The notes: generated from the letters alone by a model not told the origin. DNA of 64,000 nt from Torreya grandis (GCA_037957365.1 JARHVA010000123.1:3302501-3366500); one strand, 5' to 3'; shown: positions 12,044-24,844, counted from the first letter of the stretch. Numbers and translations are program-made.

Positions 12044-15000
12044 TGTCATGACCCAGTTTGAAATGACTTTAAAACTATGGAATATTATTTGACATGGACA
12101 TTGCATAAAATTTATATGTTGTTTTGAATATGATTTCATATCATGGATTTGATCAAATACATTGATTTGTAGTTTATTACATCTTTATTCTAAAATAACT
12201 ATGTTATAATATTATATTTTAGTTGATATTCAGTTATGTTCATTGGATATTTATTGGACAACTATTATTGATGTCTTCTTTTGTGACTACATGGACTATC
12301 ATGAGCTACGTTCAATTGATGGAATATGAATGGTAAGATTATGTTTTTGATAGTCAATTATATTCTGACAATGTGTATCCAAACATAAGTTTCCAAAATA
12401 ACCATAATTATATATTGTGTGTTGACTATACTTTATTTTTTAGTCTTTGGGTTGATTTGTTGAGTGAGCATTTTATCTCTTTCGATTTGCTTTCAGATTT
12501 TATTATTTCCTTTAGTTGTTTTAACTAATCTATCTGATATCATCTTGGTCAATTGAAAGATGGGTTACCATTATGTTGGAGTTTATCTTTACCAGTTTCT
12601 TAATATTGAATCAATGATTAAAAAAATTGTACTTGCCTTAGTATTATTGGTACGATATACAATCATGTTTGGATCCTCTTGTCTTTGACATGTGATGTCA
12701 TTGTCAATTTATCTTTGTGATTGTTATATTGGAGGTATTTTTTACCTTAACCACCTTTTTGTGGATATTTGATTCTAAGGTGGAAGATTTTATTGTTATC
12801 TTATGAAGCAATCATGGGGTCATTATTAGATTGTGTCGATCATTGTGTTTGGTATTATCACTTGGACCTTAGACCATCGAATAACATCACTTGGTTTTTA
12901 TTTGGTATTCGATTATATTTAGAATGTTAATCGATGGAATTGGACTTTATCCATTGTGAGGTATGGTAATTAGATGGTTGACTTAGGGTTTGAGTGTATT
13001 GATGTTTTTTTTATGTTCAAAATAGTTATAGTTGGTCTTGTTGTTTTGGAAGTTTATATGATCTTGGAAATCTAGGCAAAAACTCTACTACCATTGTGAA
13101 GCTTGTGGAAGCTTGTCCACCATTGTTAGTTTGGATATTTGATGGCTCATGAAGAACTATTAAGGTGGAAGTTATTTTTCAAAGGACTAGTTTTACTAGA
13201 ACAAATGTGGGGTGTTTATAAACATAGAGTTAATGACTTTGGTATATTGCACCATGACCCAAACTATTCTAATGAATTTGTAGACTTAGTATGGGTCTTA
13301 AGAGATTATTTTTTCACAAGAGAAGAGACCAGTTTTGGATGTACATACAAGGAAGTGTGTATTGAGAAAATAAGGTAGCCTCTACTATGGAAAAGTGCAG
13401 ACCGTGTCTCTCCAAGTAAGTGATATTTTTAGTGTTGTTTATCTGAGGAAAGAACATAGTGGGAAATGTAAATGTGGAATGGTTGCATGCCTTATTGCAT
13501 TGTGTTGTTTATGAACATTTTTGGAAATATTATTTATTTATGGCATTGTGTTGTGTCGATAATGTGGATTGTACCTTAAACTTTTAGGTTTATCATATTT
13601 TTTTGAACACTAAATGTAATGTGAACACTAAGTGTTAATGGATGGAATGTTGTTGAGCATGTTATAAAATAGACATTCAGACTTTAACACTTATGGGTAT
13701 GTTTTAAATTATTTTTTTGCGTTGGTTTGCTTATTGGGGTTTTTTATGTGGGTTAGAAACTTAAAATTTTTAATCATGACTCTCTGAGCTAGATTCCACC
13801 ATCAAACTGATGGTTGGGGGTGGTTAGGGCCACCAAAGGAGGGTTCATTAAACTAGTCAAGTTGAATTTGGACTTATCTATGAGTTGGTTGTTCACTCGA
13901 GCATGTATTTATGAAGCTTATCAAGCTTGAAACAATGGTGGAATGACTCTTGGGATTTGGGCTTGGGATTCATGTTTAGATGTGCTTGTACATTTTATTC
14001 CTTTCAACATTCATTTTGTGAATATCTCTGAGATGGAGTATAGTGTTTATTCATAACTATGTGTGTATTGATTTCATTTTACAGATCTATTTTAGTTGAA
14101 AAAAATTTATGGAATGGAAATGAATGGTATTATGTGGTTATTTTCATTGGTTCTTCACTTAATTGTGTGAGTTTAAATCACTATGAAGGGTTATGGAAGT
14201 ATGTGATTAGTTGATTGGTTTTTATTTATTGTATCATGTATTACGTCATAGAGGTTTTTAATTACATTAATATTATAGTTTTTATCTATTATTCGATATT
14301 AATGGAATAATGGTTTTAGATTCAAGTCATTAAGCTTGGACCTATATTCGATTGTGATGATAATATTGACAACTGACTGTGTAAGCCTTGTATGATTATT
14401 GTGTTCGAATCTGGGATGTGTGTTTGAATGATCCTTATATGTTAAAGTTTCATTTGGATGTTTTTTGTAGTCATTATGGAAAGAATTACAATTATTAGCA
14501 TTATTATTGGTTTCCTTTAATCACATGGGCATTCATTTGTTCATTATATAAATATGTATCTTGAATTGCTTATAATTGTAAAATGTCTCTGTAAATCATT
14601 AACAAGTTGAAGTGTTTGTTTATTGCTTTTTATGCATGATTGTATTCCCTTGTCTAGATTATAATTGAATGGCACTCACAATCATGGACATTATAAATTT
14701 GATTAAATATGGTTTATCATTTTGTAGTCTTCTTTCTCTTCATGACTAAGTTATTTCATTAACATTGTGAATAGAGATCAAAGCCACATTAAAAGGAGAT
14801 CTGGTATGTGTGTTTCATTTTCAAATGGCTGATATTATGATGTTTTAGACAAAGTTGAGTCTTTTAACTTAAATGGTTATTAAAATTAGTAAGTTGTGTG
14901 CACTGCATATTAAATTTTGTGTTGTCTTATGATGTGACTAAGTCTTAAAGGCATTAGTAGATGGTTATAATCATGGTAGTCTATTTTAGAATCATTTGAT

Positions 15001-16801
15001 CATTGTAAGTTAGGACCGGGTAGTTTTAAGATCAATGAAGTTATTTTTGAAATGCATAAGATCATTTCATTTTACTTTGTAATAGTTGTTAAAGGTATTG
15101 TGATTCTTTTATGTTATTTGGTAAGGATTTCCAATAAATAATACGTGACTTTTTTAAGTTGCTAGTTGACTGCAAACTATATGTTTCTTCTTCAATGGAT
15201 AGATTATTTGGATTAACAAGAATCAATAGAGTTATTTTTATATTTGATTACAATGCATAGCTATTAATATTTCTTCCTATTATAAAATGAGATGTAATTT
15301 ATGATAGAGAACTAGTCTTTAATATTTATATTATTGATTAATAACTTATTAGTATTTTACTTTTAACACATTTAATTTGATAGCATTATAATTTCATTCC
15401 ACTCATATTTCACATTTGATTCTATCATTTTGAAAAATGATGGTGACAATGTCTTGAACAACACTTAGTTGTGTAATAGTGAAATTTAATAATGTTTTCC
15501 AAATGATTGGATTAATAAGCCTAGTTATTGTCTTAAATTTTTGTTTTCATGAATTCTCTTCATTTGGGAATGTCATCATTTAGGGGTAGATATGAATCTA
15601 TATGGTCTAATTTTTATTACATATATCTATTCAAGATTAATGTACTCTTTAATTTATAGAGTTGTGTTAATGACAAACAAATGAAAAGCTTAGAAATAAT
15701 CAAGTAAATAATTATTATGTTAGGTTAAAATCAATGTTAAAGACTTGAGGACTATCAGATAAAAGATGTATGAAAGAAAGCATCTCGCGTACAAAGAGAG
15801 TCATTAATAAATTTCTTAGTTGTGCTTGCATTGTTTGAATTCTTAAACTATTTTTTTAATATGTACAAAGCTTGCTTACTTGACACTCGTAAGAGGATAG
15901 TTCTTAGAGACAAAACAATAGTGTTGCCTTAAATATAATCTATCTAAATGAGATGTGTATGCATAAAAAAGGAATAAACATAAGTTTTTCATAATTTTTA
16001 ACACATTATGTTTACTATGATGAAAGATTAGATACCTAATAGATAAAGCTATGACCCTAAGATTGAAGTGTAACTATCTTGATTGGGCAGCATCATATGT
16101 ATCTAATTTAATTGATATTGCAATATGAGTTGTTGTGATAACACTCTAGTTGGGTATTACGAGTATCTTCTTATTATATGAAGGGGTAACTACTATGATA
16201 CTTTAGGTGAAGTAAATGCAGGTGTAATTACTAACTTAAATCATTACAATAAGTATGCCTATTTATTTAAGATTGTTGATACATGATTATTAATGTTATA
16301 CTTTGAATTAATGTGGGATAATGTTCGTTGTCAGTTGAACTTATAAAATAAATAATGACACTTGTGAATGTAGATAGATAAGTAAAAGTACTCTTTCTAT
16401 TTAAGATCCAATGACATTTTAAAAGCATGTTCTAGAATATTCCATATACGTTAAAAGTGTTATAAATTAGTTTATGTGGAGTAAGAACTCTTTTAGGGTT
16501 GAGCCTTGATAAGTCAGTCTTATGGGGAAGACAACTTATGGAAATATACTCAGATCAAAATTTATAAGGGTACAAAGGTACACTTATATATCCTAAGGTT
16601 AATATACCTTGAGGGGTGAAATGCTTTCTAATAAGATCCACTCAAGAAGACCTAACCATAAGGAAATCATATTTCAAAGAACTTATTGTAAACTATAGCT
16701 TAAGATCAAATATGAGTTATTATTGATTTATTGTTCTTTTAGTACATTTAGGGTGATAAAATAACTCTATGATCTTGGTTTAAAAAAATGGGTTCACTAC
16801 A
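12044..16801 (+). repeat. element A 3' LTR (4758 bp)
   Basis: Partner of 2573-7345, only 15 bp different in length. It starts TGTCATGACCC and ends TTCACTACA. It contains the less damaged copy of the shared LTR frame at 13142-13378. The sequence right after it (GGAGGATGTGATGAG) looks like another purine tract plus LTR start, but no partner for that was found. Confidence 0.92.
13142..13378 (+). CDS. hypothetical LTR-borne open frame, 3' LTR copy
   Basis: An open frame of 78 codons from ATG 13142 to TAG. It aligns without gaps to the frame at 3670-3906 in the 5' LTR, sharing HDPNY, a Leu-rich middle, FFTREE and CIEK near the end. It has no signal peptide, membrane segment or recognisable domain. 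The end (ATAAGGTAG) keeps a GT that could be a splice donor. Whether it is or was translated is unknown. Finding the frame open in one LTR and nearly open in the other is suggestive but weak evidence of past coding use. Confidence 0.3.
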   Translation: MAHEELLRWKLFFKGLVLLEQMWGVYKHRVNDFGILHHDPNYSNEFVDLVWVLRDYFFTREETSFGCTYKEVCIEKIR

Positions 16802-19800
16802 GGAGGATGTGATGAGTCAAGGAAAAATTACCCATTAAAAGACCTATAATAACCTCTTTTGTTAACTTATCACTACCATTTCTAAGCATATAAAGTTATC
16901 TTTTGGACTCTTCCTCATCAAATGTTATTAAATGAATATGATGTCCATATCTTTATGTTTTATGACTAAAAATGTTATTTTATGAATAAATTTTGAATCG
17001 TTTACTTTTATTAAAATTTTGGTTGTACTAATAATTTAGTATGTTAGATAATAGGGATAAATAATGAGTAAAAGGGAACACAACCAACATATAACAACTG
17101 GGTAAGCTTACATGTAGTAACGAAGCAGGCTAACTCATAACAACTATAGTGGTTGGTGGTTATAACTCACAAAAACTATGAGGTTGATGATTGCAACCTA
17201 TAGAAACCATTGATGGATCCCATAATAATTGGAGATATAATTGGAGAACAAATAAATTGGTATCATTATTGATGGAGCATGTAACAACTACAGGCACAAC
17301 TAGATCAACCCATAGTAATTGTATGATAGTTTTTCTAGTATATAGCATAACCATAACAATTAAGCAAAAGTGCCATATTTTTATGCTTATTGAACTGTGG
17401 TGGTTAATTGAGCATGAAGACAGATCCCATGATCTAGGAGGAACAAATCAATGACCAAATATGCCACCATCAGTTCCTTGTATTTGAACTGTGTTTCTCT
17501 ATTGTTACCACCACATAACTGATTATTTTGCTCTCTATTAAAATTGATTGGTTTGTCATGTAACATTTATAAGTTATTTTCATATATTATTTTTTAACTA
17601 GATGTGTAAAAATAAACATGATTTATCTATTTAAGATATGATGATTGAACACAAGGATAATGAAGTTTTTGATATCAAAGAATGTAGAAGATAGAGAGTA
17701 CAGTGTAAATTTTTTGTAATATTTTACTATAGCAATACTCACATTACTATAAGATCCTTTAATACAAGAAGAATTGGTTTGACGTAAAGTAATTATTTTC
17801 AATGGAAGAATTAGAACTCAACTCTGACTGAAGAAGGTCCCTTGTAAAGGCTTGTAGTAAATATCCCGATTTGTTAGTACTAGTTGTTATTTCTATTCTT
17901 AGAATAATACAGTTTCCTATTAAAATTTATTTGTGTTTAGTTTCTAAGTTGATTTAGGAAAGGCATTTTGGTATATGTGAGAGTTTTCTTAGTTTTCCTT
18001 AGGAAGCTTCCTACCCATAAATCAATAATTCATTTCATTTAAGTAAGTGTGATTTCATTTCTAGAAAGTATGATTCATTTCCAAAAATTTATTTTCCACA
18101 AGAGTATTTCATATATGTTACCTATAGTCCCTCAATCTTTAGAAAAAACTAGTGTTGCATATATAGTGTTGACACCTTGCCAAGTATACAGACCCCAGAT
18201 TGATAATTAGTAAAAATAGCATATTCAATAAACCAAGTGGCTTCCTTATAGAATACCTCTATCAGGTTGAACATGAATGATTAGATTGTGTCAGTTTAAT
18301 TGAGGAGTGGATTTTGCTTGTCATTTTGCATGCATTGACATGGTTAGACATAATCACATCTTTATACACAACATGATATAATTAACTCTTTATTTTGAGA
18401 TGAATAACTTGTAGGATACATCCTCATGTCAAAAGGGGGGCATATTAGTGAGCTTATTATAGATACTTAAGCCTCCATGAATAGAAGACACATATTTTAG
18501 GACAAAATACATGATTTAAAAAAATCATATGGGTTCAAATATCATATTGGCCTGGATATGGGATAGATATTTACACATTAGGACATATTTAGGGGTATAT
18601 GGAATGCATTTGTACTCATTTGATAGGTAAAAATTTACATATTTTCATATTCTTATAAACGTGGGTGCATATGCACAACATTTTACAAGAACAAAAGTTA
18701 TAAGGTTTTTAGATATTCACATATTCAAAAACAATTGGTGATATATGCAATGCATATGCACACATTTACAGGATCATGGGATATATATTATCAGATTTGG
18801 AATAAATAACATATAGATGTGTAGCATTCTATATCATATTGACACAAATTCATGGGTCACAAAGCTTGTTCATGCACATACACACTTTTTCAGTTCTATT
18901 GCAAACATATTCAATGGTACCTAGAAGTGAACACCCTTGAATCTATGAGTTTGTCTACAATGGTTTATTCATGTGTGTTTATGAATGTGGTTGAGTTTCA
19001 TAATAAAAATTGAAATCATTACATTCACATCATCTCTTTGATGGTTGATGTATCACTTAAATATGTTTAAAATAATAATAAAAACATTATTACTAGTTAA
19101 TTATTAAAGTGGTAATTATATACAAACTTGTGTGATATGATTTTAGAATCCTATTCTATAATTTATTTGGGTTCAAGTGTGTTTATTTATGTCAATCACC
19201 TATAGTAAATCTCTTAGTGTATGTCAATCTAGCTAAATATCTTACTTAGACATCTACAAATCATCAAATCTGTATTAGTGTCTCTTGGACACTAAATCAA
19301 GCTCATAAACATTTGTTGACAAAACTGACCTGAGGGTGATGTTATTGACCCTCACCCAACAATGACTATTTTTTATATGTAAATCATTCCTATGGGTTGT
19401 CCCATTTTTCTAATATGTCGATGGCATGAGAAATTAACATATATCTATATCAAACCCATACTTATTACTAACTTGAAACTTATTTATCAAACATATATAT
19501 ACTATTTCATATTGAGAAAAAGTTTCATATTCTTCCCAAATTGTAAATTAGTTACTTAGAGTAGTTATCAGCCAAGTTTGAAGCATAATAAGCCAAGTCA
19601 AGAGTGAATATTATCAAGTATTAAAAGCTAGATTCTAGGTGTATTTATATAGTAAAGGAACACAATTATACTTACATATTGAGGGGAAGAACTACATTTA
19701 GATTGAATTTCCTCTTCAAAGTATTGGATATATACACAATGGTCAATCATCAATAAGGGTGATTGGAGTCAATTTATCCCATTATATTTCCTAATTTTTT

Positions 19801-20976
19801 ACATGTTTCTACCCTTCACAAGCAGGCATAGGTTTTTGAGGATAAGGATATTGATTTATGGATTTATGTACATAGTAAAGCATCAATATTGCCCACACAA
19901 AGGTATCACAAACAAGCACAATTAATTATTAATGTGGAAATTGAAGTTCTGGAGACCAAACTTCTAGAGCCCATAACTTTTGAACCATATTTCTATTTGA
20001 GTTCTCATTTGCACCAAAATGACAATATCAAAGAGGATAATATGTTCCTAGCTATTGGTAGGTGGTTAGTCTCATTTAATATATAGCCATAAGTGTCCAA
20101 AATTGCATTTTACTATTTTTTTGAGAATTTTAAAATCTTAGAAATTAGACATGTTTGTAATCAGAAATGAACTTGAGTAAAAATTTATCTGTTAGTGTAT
20201 ATTTGGTATTTAAAGGATATGTGGATATGTTTAGGCCCATCTGAGCTTGCATGCAAAAATTATTAAAAATAGTAGTTGAAAAACTTGCTAAAAGATGAAA
20301 GTTACTAAAAATAGAAATTTTATAAAAATTGTATGGGTCAGTTACGTTTAGGTGCTTTAGGTAGATTTTGATTTTATTTAATTTTTTTAATTACGCATGT
20401 CAAATCCAATTTTGAGTTGAGATTTATTTAGAGATTATTACGTAAATATTTTATTCATTCAATGAGAATCAACAAAGAAGGTTGCCTTCCTACAAATTCT
20501 AAGTTTATGCTTATTGATATTTTTGCTTGGTTAGTCTATGTTTTCATCAATTGTATAGTCATAGAGATCCAAATCATCCCAAAATAGTAATGTCCACCTC
20601 AGTTAGTATCATTGATGATATCAAACTAGGATGGCATTAGTGACCTTACACACATAGATGGTCAATTCTAGATCAAAGCAACTCTTAGACCTGATTCCAA
20701 CCCTTTTCCATTATCAGAAGTCATCCACAATCAATATGTAAATAAAAAAGTTAAGTATCTTGATCTCTTTAGTACTTTATATATTTAGCATATGCCACTT
20801 GACAAATCAATTTCAATATTTTAAATTAAGATTTATGCTTAATTTTCATGCTTTATAATTTGAATTATATTCAGTTTTCTATCTTAATTAAGGTTGCACA
20901 ATCCAAATCAGGGATAAACATTAGGAAATGTGTGGACCTATGAGAATTTAAATTGAAATTTAATGAATTTTAAATA
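16802..20976. other. AT-rich region without recognisable genes
   Basis: About 4.2 kb between element A and the older repeat copy. Short open frames (for example 17191-17454 and 19889-20086, plus strand) have no recognisable domain and low-complexity composition. A purine-rich run AAAAGGGGGGCATATTAG near 18430-18450 looks like a retrotransposon purine tract, but I found no matching LTR pair or coding remnant. The text around 19930-20090 looks repeat-like, but no second copy was found in the window. Confidence 0.5.
17080..17215 (+). repeat. degenerate tandem repeat, about 30 bp period
   Basis: Successive blocks of about 30-31 bp share the pattern AAC(T/A)CA(T/C)A..AACTAT followed by GTTGRTGRT. 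Blocks start near 17130, 17160 and 17191, with weaker similarity upstream near 17085. The short open frames here follow from the repeat composition and are not good gene candidates. Confidence 0.4.
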
Positions 20977-20994
20977 TGTAATGACCACCTAATT
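20977..20994 (+). repeat. old repeat family, copy 1, left end
   Basis: TGTAATGACCACCTAATT matches the start of copy 2 at 39305 (TGCAGTGACTACCAAATT). Both are preceded by AAATA. The TG start suggests an old LTR. This copy is interrupted here by the 918 bp insertion and resumes at 21913 with a repeat of the last 16 bases. Confidence 0.6.
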
Positions 20995-21912
20995 TTTTAT
21001 TTGATCAAGTAAATAATCAATTTTTACAAGGATCCTTCAACCTTAATTTAACCAATAATAAAGCATAACAGAGAAAGCCCAAGGGCTGAAAAACATAGTA
21101 CAACTGAAACAAAAACAACTAGCATAAGTTTAGTGCAGAAGATAAAATAGAAGTAAACAAAAGGAAGAAATTACTCAGGGAGGGAAATTTCCTTTATGAG
21201 TACCTTGTTGGTGTCCTTGTCCTTTGTCTTATCCATCATCTTGGTTTTGATGATATTTGCCTAAGTCTTATTTCTTAGGTCTTCTGTGATTTCCTTTGAC
21301 AGAATCATTCTCAACTTCTTTCAAGGCTCCTTCTCTGAGATCTTCTTAAGGGGGTTCACATTGAGTGGTTTAGAGGAAAGTTTTGGGGTGAGTTAAACCT
21401 TTACCTTCTCATCATTCTATCTATAGGGGTAACCTATACCTCATTGAGTTGGGGGAAAGCCTATAACATTGTATTAATAGACTTCCATTCCTTGATTAGA
21501 CTGGCTAGGCATAGACATGCTTCATGAAGTTTACCATTAAAGTCGTCTAATTATCACTTATTTTTTCTAACTGATTTAGACATGGGAGCCTTATATTTTT
21601 TATAATATTCCACTACATCCTCCTCATCAAAAATAATAGGCTTAGGTTTGTTTACGATTAGCTCGAGAGGAAGATCCCTTGTGAGGATTTTGGAATTAAG
21701 GCTTGTAGGGGAAGGACTGGGAGGAAGCTGGGGGAGTTCATGGCTAGGTATTCTTTAAGGGATTCCTCCTCTATATAAGACCCTCCCAACGGGACTTCTT
21801 TCCCATGGAGTGTCTCACCATGCTTCACAAGTAGGAAGATAATTTATTGGTGGATGATGGCATTCGCTTCATTAATTTGAAAAGTGAGGGTTGTATTTTA
21901 TAAGGACTTCAA
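20995..21912 (-). mobile_element. 918 bp insertion with 16 bp target duplication
   Basis: The 16 bp TAATGACCACCTAATT is present perfectly at 20979-20994 and 21913-21928. Copy 2 of the host repeat at 39305 is continuous across this point, so the segment between is an insertion. A target duplication this long is typical of target-primed reverse transcription (LINE, SINE or processed retrocopy). A short T run on the left would fit a minus-strand poly(A) end. The minus strand between about 21880 and 21180 has a broken protein-like frame, for example LPLELIVNKPKPIIFDEED and APMSKSVRKNK. The family is not recognised. Confidence 0.65.
21180..21880 (-). pseudogene. broken frame inside the 918 bp insertion
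   Basis: Minus-strand translation yields long sense stretches with few stops: GKEVPLGGSYIEEESLKEYL near 21800-21740, FDEEDVVEYYKKYK near 21630-21590, and LASLIKEWKSINTM near 21515-21475. A lysine-rich end (KTKMMDKTKDKDTNK) lies near 21230. Charge and Lys/Glu content suggest a soluble or coiled-coil protein. No domain is recognised. It could be a 5'-truncated retroelement protein or a processed host pseudogene. Confidence 0.35.
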
Positions 21913-21928
21913 TAATGACCACCTAATT

Positions 21929-22053
21929 AGTCTCCTATCTATGTGACCATTATAGGTTAAGTGGCCTCGTGAGAACAATGTGAATATTATAGTTGCCCTA
22001 AATAAATATATATTTATAACGATGATAATTTTGTTTAAATTTATGGTGGTTGT
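21929..22053 (+). repeat. old repeat family, copy 1, middle part
   Basis: Continues the alignment with copy 2 (39321 onward). Shared blocks include TCTCCTATC, ATGTGACC, GTGAATATTATAG and TTTAAATTTA. It ends at the left target duplication of element B (GTTGT, 22049-22053), and the alignment resumes at 38866 on the far side of that element. Confidence 0.7.
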
Positions 22054-23275
22054 TGTAGACTATAAATCTGGCTCAAGAGATGATGGTTAGTATCGTGACA
22101 GTTTTAAAAGGAAAACAAAATGAAAGAAACATACTAACTAGTATAACATCTCTAGGCCTAGTCACTAGGAGGATCTTAGTGAGGAAAAACCATTTAAAAA
22201 TACAACTAGAAATAGAAATAAATGAGAAATATGAAAAAAAAAAAAAAACAATTTATTACCAAATCCTTGATTATTCCAAAAAATCTCATTTTTGGCTTGC
22301 TTGGCTTGTGCTTCAAGAGATCTTCATCAATGGAGTGTGACTACCTTAATTTCCTCTTGGCATCTTTGGCTTGTGATGGATTTCGTTGAATATTTGGGCA
22401 TAATAACACTACATCAAGATATGGTTTGAAGCTATTTGGGCGTAGTAACTTTGTCTTAAAAGATCTTAAAAATTAATAAATAAGGCCTCTTATTTATAGA
22501 TTTTTCAAAATTATCAAAATGAACTTGAACTGTCCATCTCAAGATGAAGATGTGTGGCTAAGAATCCATTCAATTTTTAAGGCAAAAATCAATAAATGCC
22601 TTCATAAATATTTGGGATAGAGAGACATTAAAGAGGCATGGAAAGTGTTAATGAGGCATGGGATGGATTGATGAGATATTTTATGCATTTATGGCCTATG
22701 GATGTCTTTCTAAGAAATGATGTCATTTGATGATATAGTTATTCAATATCAATTTCCAAAAATAAATATTCAACAAGTTCAATGGAATTCTTAATTAGGA
22801 TCATGATTCATATTAATTAGTCTTAAACATGATTTTCACTTTTGGTATAAATCTTGGCCCTTGGTGCACAAATTAATCAAATTGGTCAAAATATCATATT
22901 ATTGGCTCAAAATTTGACTAGATTAGAATTTGGATGTGATATTAGACGTGTTGGATCCATTATCCCATTTAGGATGTTGCCAACACAAAATAACAAAGGC
23001 ACATGTCTCATGCAATAAATTTAGTAGAAAAGAGCAGTCCAAAGTACCCAACTGTGAAAATGTCATTTTGATTTAAAATGATCTGATCAAAATTAGTTGT
23101 TTCATAAATTGCATTACCTCATTTAATGATACTCTAGACAAAATCAGTACTTAAATATGATAGGTTCAAAGCTTTTACTACATTTTAGTGTTTTTAGGCC
23201 AAATTATGATGCTTTGGTAGAAATTGGTCAAAAGCATATTTGGAGGTTATTAGTGGCCAATTTTAGGTGTCTACA
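22054..23275 (-). repeat. element B 3' LTR (1222 bp)
   Basis: Direct repeat of 37658-38865, differing by eye at roughly a tenth of positions. On the minus strand it begins TGTAGACACC, as in many plant Tat elements, and ends with the inverted copy. An A15-like run at 22236-22248 is an internal expansion absent from the other LTR. Confidence 0.92.
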
Positions 23276-23290
23276 GTTTGCCCCTATTTG
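23276..23290 (-). promoter_or_regulatory. element B polypurine tract
   Basis: On the minus strand the bases just before TGTAGAC read AAATAGGGGCAAAC, a G-rich purine tract of the kind seen next to TGTAGACACC LTRs in Tat-type elements. It fixes the minus orientation. Confidence 0.65.
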
Positions 23291-23544
23291 GGAAGGCATT
23301 GCAAGCTATAAGCATAGTAACATCTTTTGAAAGAATGAAAATGTCATGTATGCCTATAACTTCAATGACAATTGATGAACTGTATGATACCCCCTTGAGG
23401 GAATGGTTGGCACAAGTAGGTTGATAAATGGTCCCTCAAAAGCAAAAAGTGAAATGAGGGGACCAAATATATGAAGATGATGGGGTGAGAACATAGTGAG
23501 TTTGAAAAAGTAGTCAAAATCATTGAGAATGCAAGTGGGACGGT

Positions 23545-23835
23545 GTACAATGGTTTGCTCAAAGGCGGTTATCAGCATTGTACCCTGATAGTGGCAATGC
23601 GGTATGATAACATAATGATTTGCCCAAAGAAAGCTATAATCATTGAAAAAATGGAGCTGCCCTAGTTAGGATAGATAAATAAGATAAAAGCATGCCCATG
23701 TGTAGGCAAAAGAAAGTAAATTTGATGAGAACACAATGATTTGCCCAAAGATGGTTATAATCATCGAGAAATGTAGGTGGGATGGTGTACAATGATGTGC
23801 CCATAGGCAGTTATAATCATTAGACCCTAATTATG
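23545..23835. repeat. element B 3'-region degenerate tandem repeat I
   Basis: The block TTTGCCCAAAG(A/G)..G.TATAATCATTGA recurs on the plus strand near 23552, 23620, 23740 and 23800, with spacing of about 60-120 bp and partial higher-order units (GTGGGATGGTGTACAATG occurs twice). It lies between integrase and the 3' LTR, where Tat/Ogre elements are known to carry variable tandem repeats. Confidence 0.65.
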
Positions 23836-24284
23836 ACAAACATGATTAAGTGGATGATGATGGCAAATATGATATGGGTAACTTGATACAGAGGATAAAA
23901 ATTAATTGGGACAACCTGCTAGTAGGGAGATGCTCATCTGAACTAACAAAGATTGAAATTATTGTATGGTTTAATTACTTTATTTGGGACATGATTGGGA
24001 TTGGATTGGGATGTAGGTTCCAAGGAGATGTTGATGTTGCCATTGCTGAGTAGACTTCTTGAACCTAATTTTTATTATAGCACTAGATGGTAAGCATCAT
24101 ACATGAAGAATTGGATGAAAGATGCATAAGGATTGAATCCCAAGATCTAACATTTATGGGAAAACAATGCACCAATGATAATAACCATGGTGGTAATGTA
24201 GATGTATGAATGTGGATGGTTTCAAGTGTAAATGCATAACAAATCACCCAATGAATGCACATAGACTGAATCAAGGAAATAGTA

Positions 24285-24355
24285 TTGAAAACAAACAAAC
24301 AGGCACACAAACAACAAACAAACAAATAAGTAAATAAATAAATAATAATTAGTCC
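24285..24355. repeat. AAAC/AAAT microsatellite
   Basis: An imperfect run of CAAA and then TAAA tetranucleotides, ending AATAATAATT, inside the element B 3' region. It explains the spurious open frame on the opposite strand here. Confidence 0.8.
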
Positions 24356-24844
24356 TAATGTTAGTACAAACAACATGACTTAGACCAAATAAACATTTCT
24401 CCTATAAAATAGGTGACAACTTCGCAAACAAACATGACATGGGGAATAGAAGAAAAGGAAGGGGTGGTCAAGTTATCTCCATATGTACTAGGCAAGTGGA
24501 GACTACCTACATAGTTCTATGGATGTAATATCCAACAAAAACTTTAGTTTGAATGTAGTTCTCCTAGGAAATGGGAAGAAAAATGATAACTGATGAAAAA
24601 CAAACATGATGGATGAGATAAAAGAATAGTAATGGTCTTGTAAAATGGCAAGTGCATGATAAAAGGCCAAAAAAGATGGGGAAACTAAAGAACAAGTGAT
24701 TTGCTTGTGACTTAGTAAGGGTTCCTAGAATCCTTAAGGCAAATAAATGGTTAATGTTTTTGGGTTTTCTAAATGATTTTACAAATGTTTTTGGAATTTT
24801 CTATGTATCTCAACTTAAATAGGATGATGAGATACTAAATGGTC

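Larger units (their letters stand above)
2573..16801 (+). mobile_element. element A: Ty3/gypsy LTR retrotransposon with giant LTRs
   Basis: A 14.2 kb element bounded by two collinear direct repeats (2573-7345 and 12044-16801), both TG...CA. The first starts TGTCATGATCC and ends GCTACA; the second starts TGTCATGACCC and ends ACTACA. The 5 bp before the left LTR (GGCGG, 2568-2572) and after the right LTR (GGAGG, 16802-16806) match at 4 of 5, a plausible target duplication. A primer-binding site follows the 5' LTR and a purine tract precedes the 3' LTR. Internal remnants run gag, protease, RT, RNase H, integrase, the Ty3/gypsy order. Integrase ends in a chromodomain-like tail, which points to a chromovirus-type lineage. 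The element is heavily decayed and cannot be autonomous. Confidence 0.93.

Noticed and set aside
16802..16825. GGAGGATGTGATGAGTC after element A as the start of a second LTR
   Set aside because: Resembles a purine tract plus LTR start, but no matching end or partner LTR is visible. The GGAGG is better explained as the target duplication.
18425..18455. AAAAGGGGGGCATATTAG as a Copia-type purine tract and LTR start
   Set aside because: No paired LTR and no RNase H or integrase remnant upstream could be found, so one purine run is not enough.
23354..23578. Overlapping minus-strand open frames just inside the element B 3' LTR
   Set aside because: They lie in the tandem-repeat-rich 3' region of element B and their composition follows the repeats.
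24083..24376. 97-residue hydrophobic minus-strand frame
   Set aside because: Much of it is the complement of the CAAA/TAAA microsatellite, which translates into Leu/Phe/Cys-rich peptide by chance.
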